Positions 31,842 through 43,500 of a DNA stretch of 64,000 nucleotides are shown here, in pieces. Position 1 is the stretch's first letter. The number at the start of each line of letters is the position of its first letter. The stretch covers positions 2,232,001 to 2,296,000 of the forward strand of contig JANATF010000002.1 of the NCBI GenBank assembly GCA_029449245.1, written 5' to 3'. Source of the DNA: Mortierella alpina (Eukaryota; Mortierellomycota; Mortierellomycetes; Mortierellales; Mortierellaceae). A model generated the notes under the pieces. That model saw nothing but the letters and a program-made list of their open reading frames with translations, made no database searches and had not been told where the DNA came from. The translations under genes were made by a program, and so were the position numbers.

Positions 31842-33539
31842 ATGGTCAAATCTATCGCAGCTGCTCTTTTGAGCGTGCAATTCAAAGGAGCTGTCTATAT
31901 GCGTGGCGACGAGGGATTCGACAGTCGCGCGTACCAGTACGCGACCACGTCCTACAGAGACGCTGGCAGCATGAGCCCCGCATTTATTGTGTATGCACAA
32001 AACGACGCCGACGTTATCAGCGCTATTCAACTGGCACAGCAGTACAAGATTGCCATCGCTGTCCGCACAGGAGGTCATCAGTACTGTGGCGCCTCCTCTA
32101 CCTCTGGCAAGAACATTCAACTGGATTTGTCCAAGACGTACACGACTGTTGAGTGGGAGGATCCAGAGTCCAACGACCACACTATGGTCACTGTTGGTGT
32201 CAGCACATCATTGGGCTCGCTCAATAGCATGCTAAAAGACTACAAACGCTTTGTGCCGACAGGTCAATGTAGCTATGTGAATGTTGGGGGTCATTGTCAG
32301 ACTGGCGGCTATGGCACAAGCGCCCGAGGATTCGGATTGTTTGCAGATCACATCCAGAAGTTTCGCATCGTCACGGCAGATAAGGAACAACCAGAGTTTA
32401 GGTGGATCCATCGCCACAGCGAGTCCGAGGAAGAAAAGGAGTTGTTTTACTCGGTGCTCGGCGGCAGCCCTGGTAACTTTGGGGTCATCAGCCACGTTAC
32501 GCTCCAGGTCCACAGAGATGAAGATCACCCTTTGTCCCGCGGCTTCAGAGGCCAGGTCCCTTACAATCGAGGTGTGCTGAAGCAGCTTCTGGATCTTGTG
32601 CTGGAGATGGGGGACAACGATGACTTCCCAGCGGACTATGATGTATGTATCACCATGTTGAGCGAGCGTCCTGCGCAGTATGCAGACAACCCCGCGGACG
32701 CCAAGATCATTATCTTTGCACAGTGGGCTAATCTGGAGGGAGCAGGTCAAGTCTACGATCGGACGTTCTTCGATAAGGTGATGGCTGTTCTTGGTGGACA
32801 TGGGAGCATGAGTCCTCATGAGAAGGTCTTGCTGGAGGATGAGCCCATGCCCATGTCGACGCTGTGCAATCATTGGGTCTTTCCGATCGTCCGTGAGTTT
32901 CAGCTGCCGTATGTCAAGAATGTCAAGGCGTCCGACTTGTCGTCCACAGAGCTTCGGGCCAGGAATTACACAGAGTGGGTGACGGAGCGCATTGATAGGA
33001 TTGAAGCCAATACGAGGGCTACGGAGTGCTATTTGGCACACCAGTTCTCGTACGTTGGCGGCCGCCACTCGCGCATGGCTCATAACGGCAGTGATGGCCT
33101 GACGTCGTTCAACTGGCGCGATTCAAGCTTTCTCTTTGTGTTGGATGTGTTCTATAACGGTCAAAAGCCCAAGGTCCGAGAGTTTGCGAAGCAGTACCAG
33201 AAGGAAACACAGCTGGAGGCTCTTGGAGAGGAAGGCAAGTTCTCGAAGCAGGACCGCCGTCTGCTTTGGGGGTCGCAGGACAGGGACTTGCATGCGGCGC
33301 GCGAGTTTTACTTTGACGAGGCGCCTACAAAGTACGAGCGACTATCGGTGAACAAGGCGAGGTTCGATCCGATGGATGTGTTCACAGCCAATAAGTTCAG
33401 TGTCCGTGGGAAGGCCCCTGGTAAGGAAGGAGACAAGGCAGCGGGGGTCAAGAAGGCAGCCACTAGGCTTTGGCGGACCATCACTAGCGGCCCGGGAAAG
33501 ACGAGTGGGGGTCGTGGAGAGGACCTGACTGTGCTCTGA
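31842..33539 (+). CDS. Berberine-bridge-type FAD-dependent oxidase, copy 2
   Basis: A single exon of 565 residues, collinear with copy 1. His79 and Cys143, the predicted covalent FAD anchors, sit at identical positions, and the C-terminal BBE motif is kept (AREFYFDEAPTKYERL). Similarity at DNA level is uneven: the 3' third holds runs of 50 or more identical bases, while the N-terminal leader and central region have diverged. Both copies look functional, with no frameshift or stop. The substrate and reason for duplication cannot be read from sequence. No convincing signal peptide is present, so the protein is cytosolic or exported by another route. Confidence 0.88.
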   Translation: MVKSIAAALLSVQFKGAVYMRGDEGFDSRAYQYATTSYRDAGSMSPAFIVYAQNDADVISAIQLAQQYKIAIAVRTGGHQYCGASSTSGKNIQLDLSKTYTTVEWEDPESNDHTMVTVGVSTSLGSLNSMLKDYKRFVPTGQCSYVNVGGHCQTGGYGTSARGFGLFADHIQKFRIVTADKEQPEFRWIHRHSESEEEKELFYSVLGGSPGNFGVISHVTLQVHRDEDHPLSRGFRGQVPYNRGVLKQLLDLVLEMGDNDDFPADYDVCITMLSERPAQYADNPADAKIIIFAQWANLEGAGQVYDRTFFDKVMAVLGGHGSMSPHEKVLLEDEPMPMSTLCNHWVFPIVREFQLPYVKNVKASDLSSTELRARNYTEWVTERIDRIEANTRATECYLAHQFSYVGGRHSRMAHNGSDGLTSFNWRDSSFLFVLDVFYNGQKPKVREFAKQYQKETQLEALGEEGKFSKQDRRLLWGSQDRDLHAAREFYFDEAPTKYERLSVNKARFDPMDVFTANKFSVRGKAPGKEGDKAAGVKKAATRLWRTITSGPGKTSGGRGEDLTVL

Positions 33540-33585
33540 AGCACTCCGTAATAGATGTGCTACAGAGATGAAAATCGAACGGGCA

Positions 33586-33592
33586 TATAAAA
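33586..33592 (+). promoter_or_regulatory. TATA box of the FHA kinase gene
   Basis: TATAAAA 98 bp upstream of the chosen ATG at 33684. An in-frame ATG at 33609 is only about 20 bp downstream of it, so 33684 with its CACC context is preferred. Confidence 0.5.
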
Positions 33593-33683
33593 GCCAAAAA
33601 GCCACATTATGGTTTCCGCTGCACTTTGCTTCAGTCCCCTGGCCACCTCTCCCCGTTCTCGAAGGCCCTCCTCTGCATCCACC

Positions 33684-36600
33684 ATGCAACCGAACCAGCA
33701 GCGGGACTCGCGCCCATTCAAGGTCCCAGAGGCACGCGCCCGCTCGCGACAAACAGCTGCAGCCGCAGCTGCAGCCTCGTCCGCCGCGGGATCCGTCGTC
33801 GCCGACCCCAGCGACCCTCATGAGAGCGACACGGCTTCAGTGCCTTGGTCCGACACCAACATCGCCCTCTCAGCCGCTGAGCCCAGGGTGGCCGAGGACG
33901 TGGTCATCTACGCTAAGCCAGAGTACTCAGCTTCACAATTCATGCAGCTAGGAGGAACCCAGCCAACACAGCTGGCTGATTTAGACGCTTTGGAACTGGA
34001 TGAGGGCAAGGTTACGTTTGCATGCATGCATGGACACGGCTCCACCATGGGCGCGGACCTTTCCTTGGACAAGGACGTTTACCTGTTCGGGACTACGCCC
34101 GACTGCGACGTGATCATCAACCACTCACACTGGCACCGGTTCCCGGTCCCTCCTGAGCGAGCACACGAGCCTTGGTTTAAACTTTATGTGGTAAGTGGGA
34201 GCGAGGGACCTCTGTCGGGCAAAAAAAAAGGATGAAAGGGACTCTAACGGATAGAATCTCCTGAACGTATTTGTATCGCAGCAACCGAGTAAAAGTTCGC
34301 CAGGAGACACTAAAGTGTACATCGAGGACATCAGGTAGGCTTGCAGCGGATGTTCAACTTTGGAGCGAGAACAAGCCGGAGGCCTGAAAAACGATGCTCT
34401 TCTCTTACCACTTTCGTATTCGACTTTGTAGTAATGGCGGCGTTCTTCTGAACGGGAAGCCCATGGTCAAGCGGGATCGTAAGCTTCTTCGATGGGGCGA
34501 TATTATCACAGCAGGTGAGCCCGAGGCGGAGCTGTTCCGCTATTCGTACCGAAGCATCGACAACTCTTCTAGTGAAGATATTCAGGGCGATAAATCCATC
34601 TATCGTCTGGAAAAAATCACCCTTGGCACTGGCAATTACTCTCAGGTCGTCAAGGCATATGATGTGCGGACGAAAGCGGTTTATGCCTGCAAGGTTATTG
34701 ACCGCCTCAATCGGGAGTTCAACCAGCTCGAACGCGACGGCATTGCGTTGGAGATTGATCTGCTCAAGGATCTGGATCATGTAAGAGGCCTCAGGAAGTC
34801 AACGACTGTGCGCGTTTATCTTTTTTTTTTGCCTTCGGGTCTGATGGCGGTGAAAACTGGTTCTGACACAACATTCTATATGATAGAAAAACATTCTCAA
34901 ATTCATTGACGTGTCGCAGGAAAAGTACAAGACATATATTTTCACCGAGTATATCGAGGGCGTTACTCTTTATGGCCACTACCGCGATGTGAACAATTAC
35001 ATGTCAGAAGTCGACACGCGCCACATCTTTGCGCAGGTCTGTAGGGCTGTCGAGTATCTGCACAAGAACAACATTGTGCATCGTGACATCAAATCAGAGG
35101 TAACGCGAAAGCAAGAAACCCTGGACGAGTGTATCTTTACCATTGATGCGTGTGGGTGCTGAACCTGTTTCCTATTCTTTTCCGTCTAGAACATTATGAT
35201 TACACCTAACCAGCATGTCAAGCTAATTGATTTTGGTACGGGTCAAGTTCAAACAAACCGTCAGAGAGTGCATGCCAATGTTGTGCGATGGGATACTTTA
35301 CGTGGCATTCGTAGCGTTATCTAACAGCATATCCTTGCATGTGGATTCTCAACAACCTCTAGGACTCGCGCGTCACTGTGTTGCCTCTCGCCCCGTGTTG
35401 TCGACGATGTGTGGAACACCCTCGTACATGTCTCCTGAGATTGCACTTGGGGAGGACTCTAATGGATATGGCAAGCCTGTTGGTATGCACATGTGTCTTT
35501 TCCTTTGAGCATTTTCGCCAAAGCAATGAGAGCTCTGAGAAGGTTACTGATGCACGAATTGAACATTCACTTTTTATGCAGATGTTTGGGCACTTGGAGT
35601 CGTCCTGTTCAGAATGTAAGTGTCCGTTGGTCTAGGTGCATATTCCTTCTTTTGAGATACTGCTTGAGAAGGTCTACTAATCAATCTATTCATTGTAGGT
35701 TGACGGGGAGTTATCCATTCCATAGTGACCAGTCTGACAATGAACACGACAAACCCTTTGGGGCGAAGGCTGAAAACGTGCCAGAGCAGGGCGAAGCGGT
35801 CGACCGGGAGAGAGAAGAAGGACCTAACAAGCTTGAAGTCGAGTATAGTGCGGGACGACAGCCTTATTATAAAAAGAACTGGAGGCCACATCTCGATAAG
35901 AAGGCTCCAAGAAGCCCGGAAGGTATGAGACCACCAAAGTGAGGACATTAACGATCAACCAGCAACTGTCGGAGTTTGATCCGCTAACGCCAAAGTGACC
36001 TTGCTTCTTCACTACCGTAGTGCTGCGCCTGTTGGAGCGGATGCTGAAGACAGACCCGTCTCAGCGGGCTCGAATCGAACATGTTTTGACCGACGACTGG
36101 TTCCTCATGATGGACGAGCACTTGGAAAAGTTCGAGGCGTCTTCGGTATGTCAGGAGTCTTTATGGAATGCTTTATGTGGTGTCACTTGGATATTTGTAC
36201 TCTACATCCGACTAATACCGTTTTCTGGTCATTTTTGTCAACTGCGGCTCGAAGGGCACGACTTTTGCGGGACTAAGAAGTGAAACGGGCAGTGTGGAGG
36301 ACCCTGCATCAGTCGCAGCATGGGGTGAACTTGTGTTGCTGCCAGGGTGTGTCTCTGACGCACCTCGTCATATCTTACTTTCCAAGGACAAGACATGGTT
36401 TGGACGCGATCCAAAAGGTAACTTGGCGGCGCATCTGCGCAATGATGCATTGTTTGCTACTCGTCTAGGTCGCACATGCTAGCAACCATCACTGACATAT
36501 TGTTTCCTGTAGATGTGGATGTCCACCTTGGAAACAGCGTCATGCTGAGCGGCGTCCACTGTCTTATTGACCGAAGCGATAATGGCGAGATCATGGTCAC

Positions 36601-37769
36601 AAATGCCAGGTACGTCTATGGCGCGATAGGTGAGCTGTACGCAAATTCATTCGAGATGCCAAATCACGGCTTGAATCTAATGCGTTGTTGCACTCTTAGT
36701 CGAAACGGGACATTTATCAACAGTCTGAAGATTGAAATCCAAAGGGCAAGCCAACTTTTGTGCGGAGACGAGTTGGGCTTCATTATGCCCCCAGATGACC
36801 CTAACATTGTTCACACAGCGTTCCTGCCACGAAGTAAGTCTGCGCTTTTGCTTAACACTCATCATCATTTTCAATATTTACTTGATTTTAATGAAGATGG
36901 GCCATTGTCGGCGAATATCTTTTCGTCATTCAACAGCTGTATATAAAAGGCCGCTAGTGTACAAGGTCAACATTTATGGCGTTCCAGAAGCGACCGAGGA
37001 CGATCGGATCAGGCGTCGGTATGCGGACAGCACATACCAGTATGAGCCGCGTGGGCGACCTCGCAAGGCGCCGGAGAGCACAGGAGAGGTATGGGCAATT
37101 TTGAAGCCTCTGAGCGAGGCCACTCAAGTTCAGGAACTTACGCAGCGTAATTACATCTTTGGGCGGAACGAAGGTAAGAAACGTCGATTGATAAGCCTTT
37201 GCGGTCAGTTTGGGTGTGTTACTTAAATATATGAACACTGTTTGACGCGTTGTTGTTCTTCAAATGCAATTAGATTGCGACGTTGTTATCCGGAACCCAT
37301 TTGTCAGCAGAACGCGTAAGTACTTGTTGGTTGCTGCCCTGATAGCGTTGACGTGCGGTACTCTCCTGAAGGAGTTGATTGATTGATCTCTATCTTTACT
37401 ATAGACTGCGTGCTGGAATGGGTACTGGAGGACCGGCAGGCTTACCTAAAGAACCTCACTCTTTGTGGGACCTATGTCAACAATGGTCTGACGTGTCAGG
37501 ATCGTCTTCAGTTACGCCATGGTGATAAAATATACCTTAGACGTAGCATACCAAGGAGCGCGGACGGTAAGCTGTGTGAACAAGGTTGGCGTCAGCATTC
37601 TCTCGATTGTGAACCATTGGTGTCTAACATAAAAACCTCTATGCTATATCGGATATATCTAGAGGTCGGTGTTTGCGTGGGGTACACGATCGAGTTTACG
37701 GATGCTCAGCATATTAGAAAACGTCAAGCGGTGGGGAAGACCCCTCAGGATGCCAAGCTGGCGCAATAA
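33684..37769 (+). CDS. Ser/Thr protein kinase with three FHA domains (RAD53/CHK2-like)
   Basis: Sixteen exons join in phase: 33684-34190, 34282-34334, 34432-34780, 34887-35099, 35190-35235, 35363-35482, 35582-35615, 35699-35922, 36021-36145, 36255-36417, 36513-36609, 36700-36833, 36937-37173, 37274-37315, 37405-37566, 37663-37769 (about 870 residues). Order: FHA1 (about 95-230), kinase (about 245-540), FHA2 (about 570-690), FHA3 (about 735-820). Kinase motifs are complete: GTGNYSQV, the lysine in ACKVI, HRDIKSEN, DFG, CGTPSYMSPEI. FHA2 (WFGRDP, NGTFIN) and FHA3 (FGRNE, SRTHC, GTYVNNG) keep the Arg that contacts phosphothreonine; FHA1 has FGTTPDCD, so that Arg is missing. The closest known plan is Rad53 (FHA-kinase-FHA), the checkpoint kinase acting in the nucleus. 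An acidic insert lies after SYPF. Confidence 0.85.
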
Positions 37770-37923
37770 AAAAAAACGTTGACGGTAATCACAAGAAGTG
37801 CGATTTTAAACAACAGTGACGTGAAATTTTTGGAGAGGGCAGCAATCCTGCCTCGCAGTGTTTTTTTTCGCCTTCTGGATCGATTCTGGCATCCAACACT
37901 TCTTCATCACCGCTTTTCACATC

Positions 37924-40203
37924 ATGAACTACGAAGAGGACATCGACATCGCCTCCGAGGTCGACTTGGTCGTTAGCGCCTACCCCGTCCAGGATGATGG
38001 CCTTGATGAGGAACTCCTGGTTGCTGGTAATACCCTCAACACATTTTCATCCTCACACCTTCAGCTACGACTTCAGATCAGGATCCAACTCGTCGCGCAC
38101 GTCAGCTCAGCCTCATCTCTGCATGCATCTCCCGCACTCCGCCAACCATCCTTTTTGTACAGCATACGCCATCCTCTCCCAGGCCCATCCCTTTTTTGAG
38201 CTGGATTGCTGGATTCGAGGAGCGGCGGCCTAGCAGCTTGCGTTTGCGCCTCTTTCAGGAACAGACTGTTGACAAGCTGGGAGTCGCAGCAGTGACTCTT
38301 TTGGCATCATGGTTACGTTGACCAGAACATCATATCGGGACGAGAGCGTGTGGACGGCATTATATCAGCTTCAAACTTTGACCGCCTCTCTAACAGTTCT
38401 GTATATGTAATATCTTGTTACCGCTACCAACAGACCAGACCACTCAGCAGTACCAGGAGGTTCAGATCCCAGAGGTTGTGAAGAACTTTATCGTGTTCTT
38501 CCACCGCAACATTCTGGAGAACAACGTGTACGAGTTGCACTCGATCTACGAGCACTCATTCAACAAGTTGACCGAGAAGTTCTACGCCAAGGAGTCGTGG
38601 CCCGAGCCCGAGGCCATCTCGCCTTTGGTCAACGATGGTAATTAAACCTGGAGCGACGATTGCCTGCTGTTGCACTAGGATTTCGGATTGTTTGCTAGAA
38701 TCCCTGTTCGCAAGCCAAAGTACTTACTGGAACCCTTCTTGCTTTTAGACCAGGTCTTCTTGACCTTGTACCGCGAGCTCTACTACCGCCACATCTACTC
38801 TCGCCTTACGCCTACCATCGAGCACCGCTTCCACTCGTATGAGAACTACTGCGATCTTTTCAACTACATCCTGAGTAAGTGTCACTTTCAGGACAATGCT
38901 TGGATGGGATCAAGGACGCCCTTGCACATTTTTTTTGAGATATGTACGTCTCTCTTATGTTAAAGCAGCTACACCGGTCTAATTTTGCGTATCTCTTTTT
39001 TAAACAGACTCTGAGGGACCCGTTGCTCTGGAGCTCCCTAACCAGTGGTTGTGGGATATCATTGACGAGTTCATCTACCAGTTCCAGTCGTTCTGCAACT
39101 ACCGCAACCGCATCAAGAACAAGACTGATGAGGAGCTCGCCTTCCTCCGTGACAACTCTCAGATCTGGAGCTGCTACAGTGTGTTGAACGTCTTGTACTC
39201 GTTGATCCAGAAGTCGCGCATCACGGAGCAGTTGTTGGTTTCCAAGAACGGAGGCGACATGCAGGAGGCTGCTGGAGAGTACGGTTCGCGCCCTCTCTAC
39301 AAGATGCTCGGATACTTCTCGATCGTCGGCTTGCTTCGCGTGCACTGCTTGTTGGGCGACTTTACGTTGGCGCTCAAGATGATGGACAACATTGAGCTGA
39401 ACAAGAAGCAGGCTCTCTTTGCCCGCGTCACTGCTTGCCATGTGACCACGTACTACTATGTCGGATTCGCCTACATGATGATGCGCCGCTATGCCGACGC
39501 CATCAAGGCATTCTCTCACATTCTTACGTTCATCAACCGCACCAAGCAGTACCACACCCGCTCATACCAGCACGACCAGATCAACAAGAAGGGCGACCAG
39601 ATGTACGCTCTCTTGACGATGTGCGTCACTCTTTGCCCCACCCGCCTGGACGAGAACATTCACAGCCAGTTGAGGGAGAAGTATGCTGAGCAGTCGAACA
39701 AGCTGTCCAAGCCCGAGGAGGCTCTGCAGGTCTTTGAGGAGCTTTTCCTCTTTGCTTGCCCCAAGTTCATCTCGCCCAACGGACCTAACCTGGATGACCC
39801 CGAGGTCATGAACTTGACGCCCTTTGAGCCCGTGCAGCACTACACCAAGATCTTCTTGGCCGAGGTCCGCCACTCGATCCTGTTGCCCACGCTCCGCTCG
39901 TACTTGAAGCTGTACACGACCATGGGCAACGCCAAGTTGGCGTCGTTCCTCGAGATTGATCCTGAGCAGCTCCGCACTCTGCTGATGATGTCCAAGATCA
40001 GAAGCCGCCAGACCAAGTGGGTTTCCGGCACGCTGTTGGAGGGAGAGTACCAGGGCACATCGGATCTCGATTTCTGCCTGAAGGAGGATATGATTCACAT
40101 TGCCGAGTCCAAGGTCGGCCGTCGCTATGGAGACTGGTTCCTGCGCAACATCAACAAGTTCCAGGACATCCTCGGTGGTTTGGAGCTCACCACCAAGGCT
40201 TAA
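37924..40203 (+). CDS. EIF3L: Eukaryotic translation initiation factor 3 subunit L
   Basis: Four exons (37924-38026, 38434-38637, 38749-38874, 39008-40203) give 542 residues. The protein is a full-length match to the eIF3l (PAF67) family: [34 protein letters not shown], and the PCI-like helical C-terminal half with [11 protein letters not shown] and [11 protein letters not shown]. eIF3l is a non-core subunit of the eIF3 complex that helps recruit mRNA to the 40S subunit; it is kept in filamentous fungi and lost in budding yeast. The first intron (407 bp) is long for this window. The last exon is strongly biased to C-ending codons, as expected of a highly expressed gene. Only about 150 bp separate it from the FHA kinase upstream. 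Confidence 0.95.
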
Positions 40204-40569
40204 GGAAGAAAGGGATTGTTGTAGAGCATAGCATAGATGGGGCGCGAGGCTGAGACTGAGAGGACGGCAGCAGTCTATGGCATGTGGATGTGGGGGCGGG
40301 GTCGAATATTTCATCAAATGAATAGTATTGAACATTGACCGTGCATTTTTTTCATTTTCAACCTTTGTTGCCACCAAATTTACACAAGCCTGAGTGCTCT
40401 TTTTTTTATATGGCTGGCTCCTTCCCTCTTTCATTCTTGCTTATCCCAGTTGACTGACATCCCCACAGCACCCTCGCTAGCCAGAGCTGCAATCGCGTGC
40501 ACAAGCCTGCCCACTCTGGAAGACAGAGGCTGCCCCCCACATTCACAGCCTTGGGTTCGTTGATGTGCC
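40204..40569. other. Intergenic region between EIF3L and REV3
   Basis: 366 bp holding the eIF3l 3' end and the REV3 promoter. No recognisable element beyond T-rich runs. Confidence 0.5.
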
Positions 40570-43500
40570 ATGGACGCATCCATCGTGCTCTCGGAATCCA
40601 GCAGCGGCGGCCACATCCCATGGACCGCCGACGCTGGCCTGCCCTCCGGGACGGACCAGCACCAGGCCCGGGACGACTCTCACCCGCAGCATGGAGGCAG
40701 GCATACCGATGCTCAGGACAATGAGCTCAAGCCAGCCGCAGTCCCCTCACGACCAGTGCGATTCAAGATTCGAATTGCAGACCTCGATTTCGCAATGATG
40801 CCCCCCGGACCTTTGGACATAGACAGCTGCCAGTTTCTGCCGCCTCATATTCCGATCTTAAAGGTGCCAGTCATCAGAGTCTACGGCGCTAATGAAGTTG
40901 GCCAAAAGTGCTGTGTACATATTCACCAGGTATGTGTAGTGCCTCGTCTTTTGTGTACCAAACTTCCTTCCAGATCGCGCTTGGTCCAACGTGTAGTATC
41001 TGACAGCATGCTTTGATTATATGCTTCTCCTAGGTCTTCCCTCACTTCTTTGTGCCTTACGATGGATCCTTAGAGCCGGCACAACGTATGCAAAGTATAT
41101 AATGGAGCACGAGTGCCCATGGTATATAGCTCGTCTCTTCTGACCATACTAGATCTGTTCGTTCTATTATAGTCCAGAGCTACATCATGCAGTTGGGCGC
41201 CAGTTTGAATCACGCTGCTTCGATCGCACTCAACACGCCTCAGGATCTTCGCAAGTCCCAGTATGTGGCAGCGATCGTACCAGTAAAAGGAATACCCTTC
41301 TACGGATACCATGTCGGGTACTCGATCTTTCTCAAGATCTACCTTTTCAACCCTGATTTCGAGAGTCGAATCGTGGATCTGATGAGAAGTGGCGCCATCA
41401 TGGCAACAAAGTTTCAGCCTTTCGAAGCTCATATCCCCTTCAGACTTCAGTTCTTTATCGACTACAACCTTTACGGAATGGGCTGGCTTGAGCTTGAGGA
41501 TGCGCTTTTGAGACAGGACATTCCCATGCCCGAGGCCAACGACCACCCGAAGCGTTTCACTAAGGCAACTGTTGCGGACAGGATCTGGCTGTCAGACAGT
41601 GATCCCGGCCGGATGTCGCACTGTGAGATCGAGATGGATACGACGGCGGATAAAATTATCAACAGGGATAAGGCTTCGGAGAGAAACACTCATCATAACC
41701 TCGGCGAATGCTTTCTGCCACCTTCGTTGACTGCACAAGTCCCTTCGATGGCCAGTCTTTGGGAGGTAGGAACTGGGCTGAACGAACGCGTTTGTTGAGA
41801 ATCGTACTACCAACAGCTAACAGGGAGATTATGATGCAATTTTAACTATTAGGATGATGCCAGGCGGAGAAAAGCCAATGGCCTGCCTTCGCAAGAGCCA
41901 CCAACGACTCAGATGCGGGATACTGTGAGCCTACCATGGCTCAACGATGACATCCACAAGCGCATGGTGGCAGATATTGTGCGGGAGATGGCGTCGCAGC
42001 GGACTCAGGAGAAAATGCCCACGCAGGGGGACTTCGACAACTTTGAGATCAAGGAAGATCCGCTTGCAGCTTCATTCGCAACAGCCTATGAGAGTGTTGA
42101 TCACTTCAGCCCCCGAGTCAACACGGAAGCCGACGAGCCCGGGAAAGGTCCTTCTCAGACCGGTCATGATTCGTTCGTATATAACGAAGCAGAAAGCTCA
42201 GTCTTTGTGGATGAGTCGCTGCTTTCTCAAACGGTACGTGGCGTTAGGGCAGCTTGTGATTCCATCTGCTGCTTGACCAGCATTGTACGGGATTCTGTTC
42301 TAATTACCGCAGTTTGGTTTACCCGGTGCAACTTAGGCCGGGGCATTTCAGCAACATGATATGGACACAGAGAAGGAAAAGTTCAAGGGTTTACCTGGAT
42401 TGAATGCCATCGAGGAGCAAGAAGAGGACGAGGTCGAGGTGGAGGAGGCTCCCATGTCGGATGTGGACGATTTCCTAGATGACGACTTTATGGACGAAGC
42501 GGATCTTTGGGATGATATGGACGCATCAGACGCAGATTTGCAAGAGCCCGCATCGAATGCGCCGACTATATCCCAAGCGACCAACTCTCATATACCGCAG
42601 TTTGATGGCGGTGGCGATGAACTGAATGGCAGAAACGACTCCCCCAGAAGTGCGGATGAAGACTGGCGGCGGGTGGCGGCACAGACCTCAGGAAAAAAGA
42701 GAGGTCGGAACGCAGTTTCAGCAAACTCACCAGGCAAGGACAAGCCCAACACGAAGCGATATTGCGAGATCGTAACGATGTCGGGGCCGTCCAGACCGAA
42801 TATACAGCTAGCAACGGCGCATCAGCAACATTTCCGGACTTCCCTCGCAACAACTGGGCCTGCCGTTGCAGGTGCGACCCACCCAGATAAAACACCGCAA
42901 CAACAGTCGACTCTGTCCTCAAGGAAGACTGTCAGTTTCTATTCGCCTCCAGCAACTCAGGTTCCTGACGTTTCGACTCACCATACTGAATCAGCCCAAC
43001 CCACGCGGAAAGCGTTCTTGAAGTACGTGGAGATTCCTGTACGAAAGCGCGCAACGCATATCTCAGCTCATGCGAACACCCGTCCAGAGTTTATCAAGCC
43101 TATACCAAGACTGGCGCAGAGCGTGTCTGACGATCCTATCGTAGACGATGATGATGATGACCCCATAATGGACGACAATGACGATGAGGTGGAAAATGAT
43201 ACCCGTGCCACTGGGCCGGCTCTAGACGACATTGCCGATGTCGAGGCGGAAGTACAGGACGATTCAGACGAGCTCGAGATCTTGTCCCAGCCATTTCAGC
43301 GCAACAGCAAGACTACGATGAAGGCCACCTACACAAAGATGGAATTCGATTATCCAAAGCCAGCGTCGCCAGGTCGGGAGTACTTTTTGGCATCAATGGA
43401 TGAAATGTGGTCTTCGCCGTCTCCGCCCCTGACCAACCCCTCGTTTTTCCATGCTCCTCCTCGCCCGACCTCTCCAGATCTAGTCCCTGCAAGAGCGGTG

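Noticed and set aside
33609-33683. Upstream in-frame ATG of the FHA kinase
   Set aside because: Only about 20 bp from the TATA box, so probably upstream of or at the transcription start; ATG 33684 has the better context.
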